Below the pieces are notes generated by a model, which searched no databases, was not told the origin of the DNA, and saw only the letters and a list, made by a program, of their open reading frames with translations. A DNA stretch of 20,501 nucleotides, taken from Eimeria necatrix (Eukaryota > Apicomplexa > Conoidasida > Eucoccidiorida > Eimeriidae). A program made the position numbers and the translations under genes. The stretch is taken from assembly GCF_000499385.1 (NCBI RefSeq), contig NW_013651692.1:4069-24569 (forward strand). Reading direction: 5' to 3'. This document shows, piece after piece, positions 9,682 to 20,220 of the stretch. Position 1 is the stretch's first letter. Each line of letters starts with the position of its first letter.

Positions 9682-12600
9682 CATATGTGACGGACATAAT
9701 TTCGCCCATATAGCAGTTTTCGTTTTACCCTTGAATTATTTGTAAATAGGGCAAGCTACCTGGCCATATCTGTTAATGGAATCGCCTCCAAAACAGTTGA
9801 CGGCTCTGTTGCGCAGCATGAAAAGATCTGAAGTGTCTCTTGAATTCCACACGCGCTACCGCGTAACACGCAAGTAGATAAGCGCAACTGCGCTAAATAG
9901 GGGCACATATGTCTGTAGTGTTCACCCTCTACAATGAGGGCCAACACTGTGAGTGATGTTGAAAAGAGTCCCTCTAGCACGAAGAGCTAGTTTCCTTGAC
10001 TTGTCAAATTTCTCCGTGAGTGCCGAAACCTGTAGCCCTATTAAACATATCCTAATAAGCATACAACAAGTGACTTTCTTACGGCCTGGGTCGATTTAGT
10101 TTAATTGTTCTTGCCTACCAACGGTCACAGCCCTAGAACAAGACTTGCTTGAGACATACAAAGCATCATGTAACGAAGTGCATGTTCATGAACGCTTACA
10201 AGAATTATATCTTCATTTTACCCTACTGAGGCATACCCTAATGGTTTTGGCGCCTTTGATTCTCGTCTGCACATCATGATAGGCTTTTTTCCGTCCAGAA
10301 ATGCCGGCAACAGGGCCCAGTGGAACGCCACGGCAGGGCGCGTTCAGTGACAATATATGAACTGCTATGACTTCGCGAACATTTTTCTTGTACATGCTGG
10401 CAGTTTTAACGTAAATGCAGTTAGCGGCAAAATTTCGCAGATTCACGCCTTCAGCGTGACTGTATGCTTCCTGCACGTACGAACTGCGCGTAGCAAACGC
10501 ACAGCTTGTGGCATGAAGAGGTGTCCTGCAGACGGTTGAGCTGGAACGGGCAAAATCGGAATGCTAAGCGCTGGCTCCTTGTACATCTAGCGTTAAGGAA
10601 GGTACAATGTGATGAGACGTGGCCTCTGTAAGCCCCACGTACAACCTTCAGTTATATGCACCGGTATGCTTAAAAGCGGAGCGTCGAAATCTTCCTTAAT
10701 TCGTTGCTTCATCTACGTGAAGTCGATCTTCAGTTTGATGTATACATGGGCACTAGCAGCAGCTGTACTGTTGGCAGTGCAATTTAAATCTTGGTAGTAT
10801 TTAGAAACAAGCAACGTTTCACGGTAGAGCCTACCAGGAACGTCCATGCGGTTCCTTGCTGATTTTTGCTTTTCACTTGATTTTTTGTTTACTTTCTGAA
10901 GTAAGAGGAAAATGACAATGATAAAAAAAGAGTACTATATAATATGCTCCGCGTATTTACTTTGAAATCTAATCATGTCCGTCACTTGGTGTGCCAACAC
11001 AATCAACAATAGCCAGTTGAGAAAGGCTGGCGCTGCGATTGAAGCTAGTCGATGTCGTTATTATCTGACACAAATATCTGATGCAAGAGCTTCGTCATAT
11101 ACAGCCTATCTAGCATATTCAAAGAACTTGTCTAACTGAGCATTCACACATGAGTTGCTAGCAGGGCAGTGCTGAATCAGCTAATTACTCATTTTGTCAA
11201 GATGCTCGACTGCGCATCGAGGCCTCTTCTGAACGATTTGGCAATCATCTGCAGCAGAAACTGGAACTTGAGGAATGTTCATTGACGTGCAACCCGAATA
11301 TACCGGTTGCCGTCAAGTGATAGCATTATAAGCAAAACAGAAGATGAAACGATCATGCATTTAAATCGTAGGACGCAGTAGATGCCTATGACAATCCTCC
11401 TGAAAGCGCTGCTGTAGCTGCAGCGGCATGTGCCGGGCAAGACACCTCTCGCAAGTCACAGAAGTATTGAAGAGTTTACTCTAAAAAATCAGGTTCGTTC
11501 TATGTGGTGACCCACAATCTTGCACAATAGAGTAAGCAACTTATCAAGAAGCTCAAGGCGATATCCAAATGATTCAAAAGAAGCATTTCCTCTGGAAAAT
11601 TCTTAAGTAAGCTGCGGTCAATAGTGCACGGCCTGCCATCCGTTCTTCATGTGCGCAACGTATCCGTTCTATGGTGTAAGCATTCTTGTCCCTTCAAGCT
11701 TACAAGCTGCATTATTCGTGCAAGCTTAACAAAAGCCTTTATCGTTCCATGCTAAGCACATGCATAACAGAAGGTGTCAAAATGCACTCTTCCCACTAAA
11801 ATCAGCTCATCATCATCAAAGAAGTTGATGGGAGTAGAACCAGGAATTAAAGAAAATAGAAGAGCGATATGGGCTATGATACGCCGTGATCTAAAGATTG
11901 GCAGTCTGGTCGATAATCTAGAGACACGAAATATCAGCTTTAGCCCAATCCATTTTGATTCATTAGTAGTCTTCCTGCGCATTTACATTGCGCAAGAAAA
12001 AAGCTTCATGAATCAGGTCGTTCCTATTTGCGATATAAAAATGCGTTCCGGTTCATCTTGACTCATCCAATCATTGGCCTGACCCACATAATTCACGAAA
12101 CCAACTGAATCCTTTCTCTCTAAGTGCGAGTCAGTCTTTCAAAGCCATCCAAAGCGAATTCTAGAAAACATAAAGATACAATGGTTTGACTTGATCATGT
12201 AAAACAATGCAACATGTAAAAAAGGTGAAGGGACCGAAAATCGCATTGGCCTATACAGGTGCTTTCGATGCCTTGCTAGGTTGGCAAAGCGTAACTTATT
12301 TGATAAATTTTAAAGGCGCTATCAAGAGCTCAATCATTCTAAGCGTGCCTAGTTCCATCCTGCTCATTTTTTGTCACTGTAACTGCATTTTCAAAACTAG
12401 CAGTGGGAGTCCAGAAGTTGCCTCCAGTGACCGCTGCACTTTCTACAGATCGTATAGAAGACACGCATCTACAATCAAATTGTTTTCCATTATTGCTGAT
12501 ATTAAGCGTTTCCGCCACTTTTTAAAAACACTTTGCTGCACGAAGCAGAGCGACAAGTGGTCAGATTGTTCTATACGGTGTTCCAATAAATTTTATACGC

Positions 12601-14383
12601 TCCTTCTGTAAAGTTAAGGAATTTTATTTTGATATGTTCAGTTGTTGAGGCACACGTTCGAAGCAACACTGATTGCGTTTTCCTGCCGCAAAAAGTGCTT
12701 CGTAGTTGGGGGATGCGTGATTCAGGCATTCTATTTTCCCTAGTACGCCGTTGCAGCAGTTCTATCTGAAGCAGCTTCTGCAATCTCAGATACTCAGCAC
12801 AGCCTTAGTAGAGGCTGAGAATCAGCAACCAATAGGTGCTTCTCGCATTTTCGATTTTTTCTCCAAAGTTAATGCACGGTTGTACTAGATGAAATGGCAT
12901 TGACTTGACTACGACTGGCAAACGTTTCCACCAATTCAGCGCACTCTCTGTAGCACCATAAACGCCCTCCACAGTGTACGCAGTAGCGGTATGTGGTGCT
13001 GGAACCTTCAAGAGCTTCCATGCACGGCTATCAGCATCTTCTGGTGCTACGAATGTCCCAACTAGCCAGCACGCACGTTTGTTTATAAGAACAGATTGTT
13101 GTGCACAGGTACTTGAGGTTCTACGCTTAGTGCGTTCGTGGTGAAGTTCAGATATCGAGCCATATTGTCGATCATGTGTACTCCATGAGGCTGTCAGTAT
13201 ATATATTTCGCATCGTTTGATCTTCAATAAGATGCGCTGTTACGGGGCGTCCACAGCTTCTCATCCGAAACTCACAATTTTCTCGTTTACAAGCGCGTCA
13301 AACAGACAAGTGAAGAAGTATGAGATTCATTCAAGTAAATATTCGCCGGCCGGGGTTCGCTGATATAGCATTTGTTCAAGCACATGCGCACTCAAAGAAA
13401 TGGGCTTGTAAAATGGCGATTTCCATAGGCCTTGAGCCGCAGTCTCTTGTGTACGCTCTTTCACAAGTGGCCTTCAAAGTATCTTCCTCTCCGAAAGCGG
13501 AGTTCGAGGTCCCCACTATATTGTGCACATCACTACTATCTTCGTTCCCCAAAGCAAAATGTGTCCGTTATGAGCAGGAGCGCCCTACAAGTATTTTGAT
13601 GCGTGCGTGGGAGCCCCAGAGCGCATAGAAACGATTTCATGGTGGCGTACGGCACCTGCAGCTGGCCACAGTGCAAAACGTAAAGGGCTCACTTCCGTGA
13701 GAGCTTACGCTTGCGCGGCCATCACGACTGTTTCTAGATTTTTTTGACTTTACGAGCAAATTGCACAGAGACAAGTATGCTTGAAAACTTCTCAATATTC
13801 TCAGTGGTTAAGGACATGCTACTTGGTTCATCTTCAATACAAGAATAGCTGGTCCCAGCTTCCCAAGACTATTCACTTTGATTTGATGTGGCAAACACAT
13901 GACACAGCAGTCCGGAAAACCTGACATCATTCGGCCAGCTACTAAAGCACTACATGCGCTAATGTCGCCAATACTGCAGCAGCCAAGCATACTCTCTTAG
14001 AGAGGCAACCGCAGGGGATGTGCGGCTGGGAAAATCCACAACGTGGCCCCTGCATCCACGATATTGAACTGGCGAGAAATCGCACATTACTGGAAGAAGC
14101 TTCATTAAGCAACGCACGCACGCAGAAGGCGAGAACGTCCGGGTTAAACCAGGATAAGCATTTCCAATTACATGGCATCCCACTAGTAAAGCAAAACACG
14201 TCAAATGCAATTCAGTGTGTTCCGTATTCGTTGATCAGCATTTAAGCATTGCCTAATGTCAAGAATTACCCAATCTGCGAAAGTTTATCAGCACGCCTTA
14301 CATCATCTTTCCAAGTGTCGAACCGAGGCAACAGGCGATAACAAGCTCATTGGCACAGCATGTGCAGCTTGGCCATGAATGAA
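9682..14383. other. Unassigned non-coding stretch
   Basis: About 4.7 kb without a supported gene. The largest frames are 140 codons (12805-13227, minus) and 134 codons (12207-12611, plus), with no recognisable domain. There is a short (TCA)4 run at 11808-11819 and an ACGC triplet repeat near 14112. A 13-base word, AGTGCTGAATCAG, occurs near 11168 and again near 16471, but matches of that length are expected by chance in a window this size. No RNA gene is seen. Confidence 0.55.
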
Positions 14384-14423
14384 TTTCAGTGGACCATATC
14401 CCCTTGGATATGGTGCACTGAAA
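14384..14423. repeat. 18-bp near-perfect hairpin with 4-base loop
   Basis: Left arm TTTCAGTGGACCATATCC (14384-14401) and right arm GGATATGGTGCACTGAAA (14406-14423) pair at 17 of 18 positions, around the loop CCTT (14402-14405). The single mismatch is G opposite G. The sequence is unrelated to the hairpin at 8829-8885 but has the same architecture of long arms and a minimal loop. No terminator T-run follows. Confidence 0.85.
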
Positions 14424-14802
14424 GGCCGAATGTGAGTTCAGCATCACTTTCAATAGACCCGAGACATAACGTGATTGTCATAGTGCCTCGGATGTTGTGC
14501 ACAGCAGAACGCTGTCAGTACAGATAGAAGGAAATGCGTGCGCCGAGAAAACCGGTCCTACAGCACGGGGTTAACGAACGCCGTGCAGAATCTAGAACAA
14601 AGGAGAACCGTGAAGGCAAGCGCTTTTGGCTTAAGCAAGCGCATTAACAAGAAGGTACGCACCGGCATGCGCAATCGGCAAGATATCCAGGCGGCGCGAA
14701 CAGCTTGCCGGACAGCATGGAACAACTTAACGTACGTACTGTACGGAAAGCTCATCTCCATGTCACCATGAAGAGACGTGGAACTTGAATCAAGGGTTAC
14801 TG
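14424..14802. other. Unassigned stretch
   Basis: A 77-codon basic frame (14538-14771) with many Arg and Lys residues lies here, opposed by a 67-codon minus-strand frame. It has no start context, motif or homologue that I recognise, and I do not call it a gene. Confidence 0.45.
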
Positions 14803-14827
14803 TTTACAATGCGCTTTTACAATGCGC
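14803..14827. repeat. Short tandem duplication, 13-bp period
   Basis: TTTACAATGCGC occurs at 14803-14814 and again at 14816-14827, separated by a single T. The copies are exact, so the event is likely recent relative to the diverged repeats elsewhere in the window. Confidence 0.85.
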
Positions 14828-17800
14828 GAAACATTACTCAGGACATCAGAACAGCCGCTAGCTGGCACACAGGCCAGCCATGAAAATGAATACTGAGAAA
14901 ACCCTCAAAATGACCATGACCCATACTTCACGGAAAAACGAAAGAAATATTGGCCCATATTTCGAGATCCATGTATGCTAATTTATTCATATTCGTTCAC
15001 GAGCAACTGCAAATACACCTTCTGTCCCCAAGCGCTGTCACTTCCCTGTATACACAATCAAAAAATTGTCTTCTGCTGCAAGGTGGTGCTACAGCTTCCT
15101 TTTTAAAAAAGAAATTTCGGAGCCAAAATTAGATCTCTGTTCATGCCATGCTTTCGCTAAATCACGGCCAGTTGATCTGTTTCCACACGCCCATCGGATT
15201 TTGACTACAAAAAAAAGATTTCACAAAACGCATACAAGTAAACTACATGCGGTAGTATCCAAACAACTCTAGCTTTTGCAGGTGTTTATAGGCTATTCGC
15301 TTACGCAGGACCCACAATATGCGGCAGGGCTGCTTTACACTTACAGGCCTAGTCCATCACTAGCCGACGACTTGTGATGTGATGATAACATGTTCAGATA
15401 GTGTGGGCGGCTTACACACTAGGAGAAGTATCGCGGACAGCTAGAGTCAGCACAAACCTTCGGGGCAGAATTAATCCTCTCTCCAGTTCACAATTAGCAG
15501 CCTAACTGTCATTCTTGGCGTTTGAGCATCTCATCCACGTCTACGCCTCGCACCACGGCGAAATATCTTCACTTCACCAGCGAGCAGATTATTACGTATG
15601 TTATATAGGAACACCTATAAATATTTGATGGGATCGCACGTCTCCCCAAGCACCCGAGCACTTCATGCAGCGAAACGTTCTTTTCGGCATCCAGCACTAC
15701 GCTTGGCATCCATTTGTGCACTAGTATGTAGTACACCAAACGCAAAAATATGTGGTGCTCCTGTTGCATCCCAGCTTCACATAAGGTGCAGTGCTAGAAT
15801 TAAACTGATAGTGAATGCTTTTCATCCGAGCTCATGCCAGCAATGTAAGTGATAGTATTCAGGTGCATTCCCATCAGAGAAAATGAGTTTATTTGACCGT
15901 AATGTGGGACGAGAAGAGAACTAGAAGATTGTTGGTCAGTAGAGAAACATAACAAGTATGTGGAATAAACAGCAGGCGTAAGGTTCAGTGCAACTAATTC
16001 TGGCTACAAAAAGGCACACCCTCCCTACAACATGCCTTGACACATCGTTAATCTGCACGTCAAATACTGCTTGATGGCTCTGCGCACTTTCTGAAAAAAA
16101 ACAAGAGATTTCAAAATAGCATTATGCAGAAATGAGACATATACTATGCATGAGCGTATCAGAAACATTTACATATCACACTTTGTTGCCTTTAAGGGAC
16201 TTTCCTTGCACGCACAGGAATCAAACAGGTCAGAGACGTTTAGCATATAACCTCACACGGCTTCTACAAGCTACAGAGTCTGGTTTTGCCCTGCACTCTT
16301 CTGCTCAGCGCGATGCAGACAATGCCTTACATCGCTTGAAGCACATATATGCACATTTACGTTAGTCCCTACAGCGTTGGAACACAAACAAACATTTCTG
16401 CACACTTTTTGAATATAATTCTGCATACACAGCTGCATGAAGAATTAAGGGCAAGCGGAAATCGGCTGCAAGTGCTGAATCAGGCCTGGCTTGGCGAACA
16501 ATAGATAGTTGCGATCATTTAGGATCTAGCAGTAAACGCTGTAGGTGTGAATAACGTATGCCCCTACTGAGACCGCAAAATTATCGCCGCATCTTTCATG
16601 GCTGGATTCGAAAATAAAGCTCCGATGATAGTGAACCCGACTTAACGGACATCCTTTTTCAATCAAATCGCAAAAATCGCCGAGGATGAGCTATTTAGTT
16701 TACAAAAATTTTACTTTCAGGCTATTCTAATGAGTAACATTATGGGAGGGCAGCTGGCAGACGCAATCTAAAATGACCCTGCTACTCGTGTATCGCCAAG
16801 AGGCAATAATAGAAGAACAGAATTGCTTAGCATTCACAGGCTGCAAGCCGTGATATGTCTAGATTAGTCCAGCATTGCTATGAGCCCTCAATGATTCCGC
16901 GCTTATGTGGATATTTCAGTAAAAGAGTGTTCATTCGGGAGAGTTGCCCAACCACGAAGTGATTTATCACAATACTTCGAAAATTGAAAGGAACAGATTA
17001 ACACTTCCACTATCGAGGAAACAAGCACAAGGAACAAATTTACTGCAATCTCCTCGTCAACACTATTCCTGACCCTCGGGAAAGAAAAATTAAGTTCGGT
17101 AAGGCCACACCCATAACTTTTTCTGAATACGTACCAAGCGCGGCGATGGAACAGGGCTGACAAACGATTCATCCAACGACCCTGGGGTAGTATAGCCAAC
17201 TCTAACTACGTAGTAGAATCAAACGGAAACAGAGCCAATAAACCGCACGCTGATGCGTCACCCAACGAATGTGCTGCAAATCATGTTCGGCTGGACCAAC
17301 CTTTCAGAAATGCTTGCCACTAAGTTGCAGCTACACAGCGGTTTTTTTTCAAGTCGAATGTTCTACACAAGTGCGCAGTGACTTCTAAAATAGTTTCATG
17401 CAAACGCCCACGGACTTTCTGGAGAGGCATGTTACTTGAAGGAACTATGTTTCACCCAAGATTCCTAAAAGCGGATAGACATGATGAGCGCCATCAATCT
17501 GCCCCACTAGTGCCATTCTTCGAAGCATATGGTTCAGTTGATCCAGTGTAAGCCTAATTAACACAAGATTCGGATCACATTATTTGGATGAGCACGACGA
17601 ATTCGCTCGGACACTTTGAAGACACGCAACAAAGAATGATAGCCGTTGATAAGAAAAACATGCTTAATGTAGAAAAATCTGCTTAAAGCATCAAACATCA
17701 TGCAAAAGCTTTCTATACATGGAATAGTCTGGCGAAATGAAGCATCAGCGCGTGAGGAAAATAGAGCCCTAAGAACAAGAAAAAAATCAATCACTTCAGG

Positions 17801-17979
17801 AGAGATTGCTGCACACCAGCAGTGTGTCTAAGCACATCAAGTAATCTGATGATGCAGGCACACAAATATAAACAGTAGAATCACAATCACAACATGGGCG
17901 GTCAGCGGAAAGCCACAGACCGTACTCACATTCTGTGATCAGAGAGGCATACCTTTGGCTCCATCGTGTACACAAGCGC
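14828..17979. other. Unassigned non-coding stretch leading into the tandem array
   Basis: About 3.2 kb with no supported gene; frames do not exceed about 100 codons apart from the 118-codon minus-strand frame 17796-18152. Homopolymers of 8 (A at 16094-16101, T at 17342-17349) are among the longest in the window. Around 17905-17960 there is a loose resemblance to the start of copy A (GCCACAGAC, then CTGTG, then CTTTGGCT). Older array units may continue leftwards here, but I could not trace their phase. Confidence 0.45.
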
Positions 17980-18127
17980 AGAGAGAAAGGGTTTTGATGC
18001 GACTTAAACTTTACCCAAACAATCAAACATTCGCAGCAGTCAAAAACGCCACCAATAGCTTGGCGGATAAAGCCAACCATCACACGCGCACACTGCAGGA
18101 CACGCCAACTGTCGTGAAGCGGAGTCC

Positions 18128-18650
18128 AAGACAACAGAGCAACTATCCCCACGTTGCAGCTTTCTCCTTTCCCCGATTTATTCCCACAAAAGATGCCTTC
18201 ATTACGCAGTGAACTACTGCTACTGAAGAGCGTCGAAACGTCATGTGGTTACTTCAGACTGAAGCAGATATTTGTTGAGCACCCAAGAGCCAGTTGCACA
18301 GTCCTCCATCATCATGCTTCGGCGAAACAGGCACTCACCAGCCTTTCATGATCGTTTACTCTTCATCCACCGCCATATCGAGGTAAGCATCTGCCCAGTA
18401 AAAATGAAGTGCGACTCTGCCTTCTCGACGAACCTCCTGCGCATACCACGAAGAGCCAAACAGCCTTGCAAATGAGGAAGTCCTCATTCATTCAGGTAGC
18501 TGATATGCATACCAATAGAGCAAAGCAAATACGACGCGGATCATTGCACTCGTGAAAAACGCCCAAATAGAATGTCCCAGCATGCCAAGTTACAAGATGA
18601 GCAGGCTGGACTTCAATAACATCAGCACGAGTGTGCCAGCTCAACTCATT
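18128..18650 (+). repeat. Array unit T0 (diverged)
   Basis: Anchors collinear with the next unit at +524 to +526: TCATGATC (18346) with TCATGACC (18870), and AGCATCTGCCC (18386) with AGCAAATGCCTGACC (18912). Then GATATGCATA (about 18503) pairs with GACTGCATA, GCACTCGTG with GCACTCGTT, and GTGCCAGCTCAACTCATT with CAGCCAGGCCAACTCCCT just before GTCTGGAAAC. Its 18211-18425 portion matches 20269-20501 more closely than it matches the adjacent unit. Exact left boundary is arbitrary because the repeat is tandem. Confidence 0.6.
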
Positions 18651-19174
18651 GTCTGGAAACAAGGAAGCACTGCGGCATATATGTGCCGCCACCATGCACG
18701 CATTCTAACGCAGAAACAAAAAGACGGCACTGGGCTCCAGGACGGCATAGTGGACAACATAGTAGGCCAGGCAACCAGTCAACAATGCAAACTGCCTTGG
18801 ACCACTGAGAAGCTGTCCCCCGTACCTCCTGATATACAGTTCAAAATTAGCCAGAACATGCGTAGGCGCTCATGACCAAAATCCAGGCCTCTAGAAAGTA
18901 CTTGTGGTCTCAGCAAATGCCTGACCTAATCCACGCAGCCTCAAATACCCAGTGGTGCTTGGACAAACCAAATGTACACGGCGACCATAGGCGCCCATGC
19001 CTAATAAGAAGAAGCACTTCAAGAGCTAAGCGTGCATGACTGCATAAGACCTCACGAAGTATCGACACAAGCAAACATCATCACTGCAGCTAGCACTCGT
19101 TCTCGTCTTACCTCCTGTGATCCGATATTCCACAACCTGTCCAAGACTCTCATTGACAGCCAGGCCAACTCCCT
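18651..19174 (+). repeat. Array unit T1
   Basis: Begins at GTCTGGAAACAAG and is followed directly by unit T2. Hand comparison of 18708-18965 with 19231-19488 gives about 29 differences in 258 positions and no net gap. The first 57 bases are much less similar to T2 than the core. It carries a small private stem GCGGCA/TGCCGC (18672-18677, 18684-18689). Reading the frame open from 18552 hits a stop at about 18873 and two more near 19004. Confidence 0.9.
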
Positions 19175-19690
19175 GTCTGGAAACAAGAAAAAATTGAGAT
19201 CTATCGTTGCCTTTACCGTGCAAGCAACTAACGCAGATACAAAAAGGCGGCGCTGGGCTCCAGGACGGCATGGTGGACAAACTAGTAACCCAGGCAACCA
19301 GTCATCACTGCCAACTGCCTTGGACCACTGAGCAGCTGTCCACCGCACCTCTTGAAGTAGAATTCAAAGTTAGCCAGAACATGAGTAGGCGCTCATGGCC
19401 AAAATTCAGGCCTCTAGAAAGTACTTGTGGTCTCATCAAATGCCTGACCCAACCCAAGCAGCTTCAAATACCTAGTGGTGCTTGGACACACAAAATGAAC
19501 AAGGCAACCACAGGAGACCGTAGCTACTTAGAAGAAGCGCTTCAAGAGCTAAGCGTGCATGACTGCATAAGACCACACGAAATTCTGACGCAGACACACA
19601 CCATCACTGCAGCTAGCACTCGCTCCCTTCCTACCTCCTGTGATCCGATATCCCACAACATGTCCAAGACTCCCATGGAAAGCAGCAAAA
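19175..19690 (+). repeat. Array unit T2
   Basis: Begins GTCTGGAAACAAGAAAA and matches T1 at an offset of 523-524 until about 19686, where T1-like sequence gives way to more diverged unit T3. A 170-codon open frame (19207-19719) covers it. The corresponding T1 frame is interrupted by several stops, so the opening is more likely a by-product of low T content than a gene. Confidence 0.9.
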
Positions 19691-20220
19691 ATGGGGAACG
19701 GCCCCAAGCACTACGTTGAATAGCAGTGTGCTACCAATCCTAGAGCAGTGGCAACAGGCAAAGCATCATCAACAGCGTAGCATAACGCTGGGCAAAACCG
19801 CTTCGTCGCAGAAGCAGTGCCAATTTCTGCAGTGCACTCAGACATTGCCCAAAAGCCGATCATCTTTTTTAAAATCCCATTAAGTGCATGCACTAAACAG
19901 CGGGCTTTTGCAACCGTGGCTGACCGAGCTCTACGCCGATCACAGCGACTCTCCAGAGACATTGCACACCTCCTCCACCACGCCCCTAATGCTTGCTGTC
20001 CGCCTACTTCAAATCGCCGCCACAAACATGCATTCAACCGAAACAAGAAATCACACTTCTCGAGATACGCTTTCTTTGATATGCAGGAGAAAACATATGA
20101 CTGCAGCAGATTCTGTTTCCACTGCACCTCGCCAAAGCTCTGCCCTGTCCTTCATCCCCTCTACTCGTCATCAACCCAGTCCGTCTTCTCCAGTTCGCCC
20201 ATTACACAGGCCCTCAAACA
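19691..20220 (+). repeat. Array unit T3 (diverged)
   Basis: Anchors in the same order as T2 at +534 to +545: ACTTCAAAT (20006) with GCTTCAAAT (19461), AAACATGCATTCAACC with AAAATGAACAAGGCAACC, ATGACTGCA (20097) with ATGACTGCA (19558), and CCACTGCACCTCGCC with TCACTGCAGCTAGCAC. The unit appears slightly longer than 523 and much more diverged. It is very C-rich: 24 C against 9 G at 19981-20040. Confidence 0.45.

Noticed and set aside
9393..9713. 106-codon frame with a possible membrane segment
   Set aside because: One hydrophobic run is not enough evidence, and the frame runs through the hairpin at 9648-9681.
856..12071. Word CTCATCCAAT at three places (about 858, 4611, 12062)
   Set aside because: Its position relative to other anchors differs between sites, so a common repeat is not supported.
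12207..12611. 134-codon plus-strand frame with a hydrophobic stretch, and the opposite-strand 140-codon frame at 12805-13227
   Set aside because: No motif, no coding-like composition and no neighbouring supporting frame; both fit chance openings.
11168..16483. 13-base exact word AGTGCTGAATCAG present twice, as a dispersed repeat
   Set aside because: A few same-strand 13-mer matches are expected by chance in 20.5 kb, and the flanks do not align.
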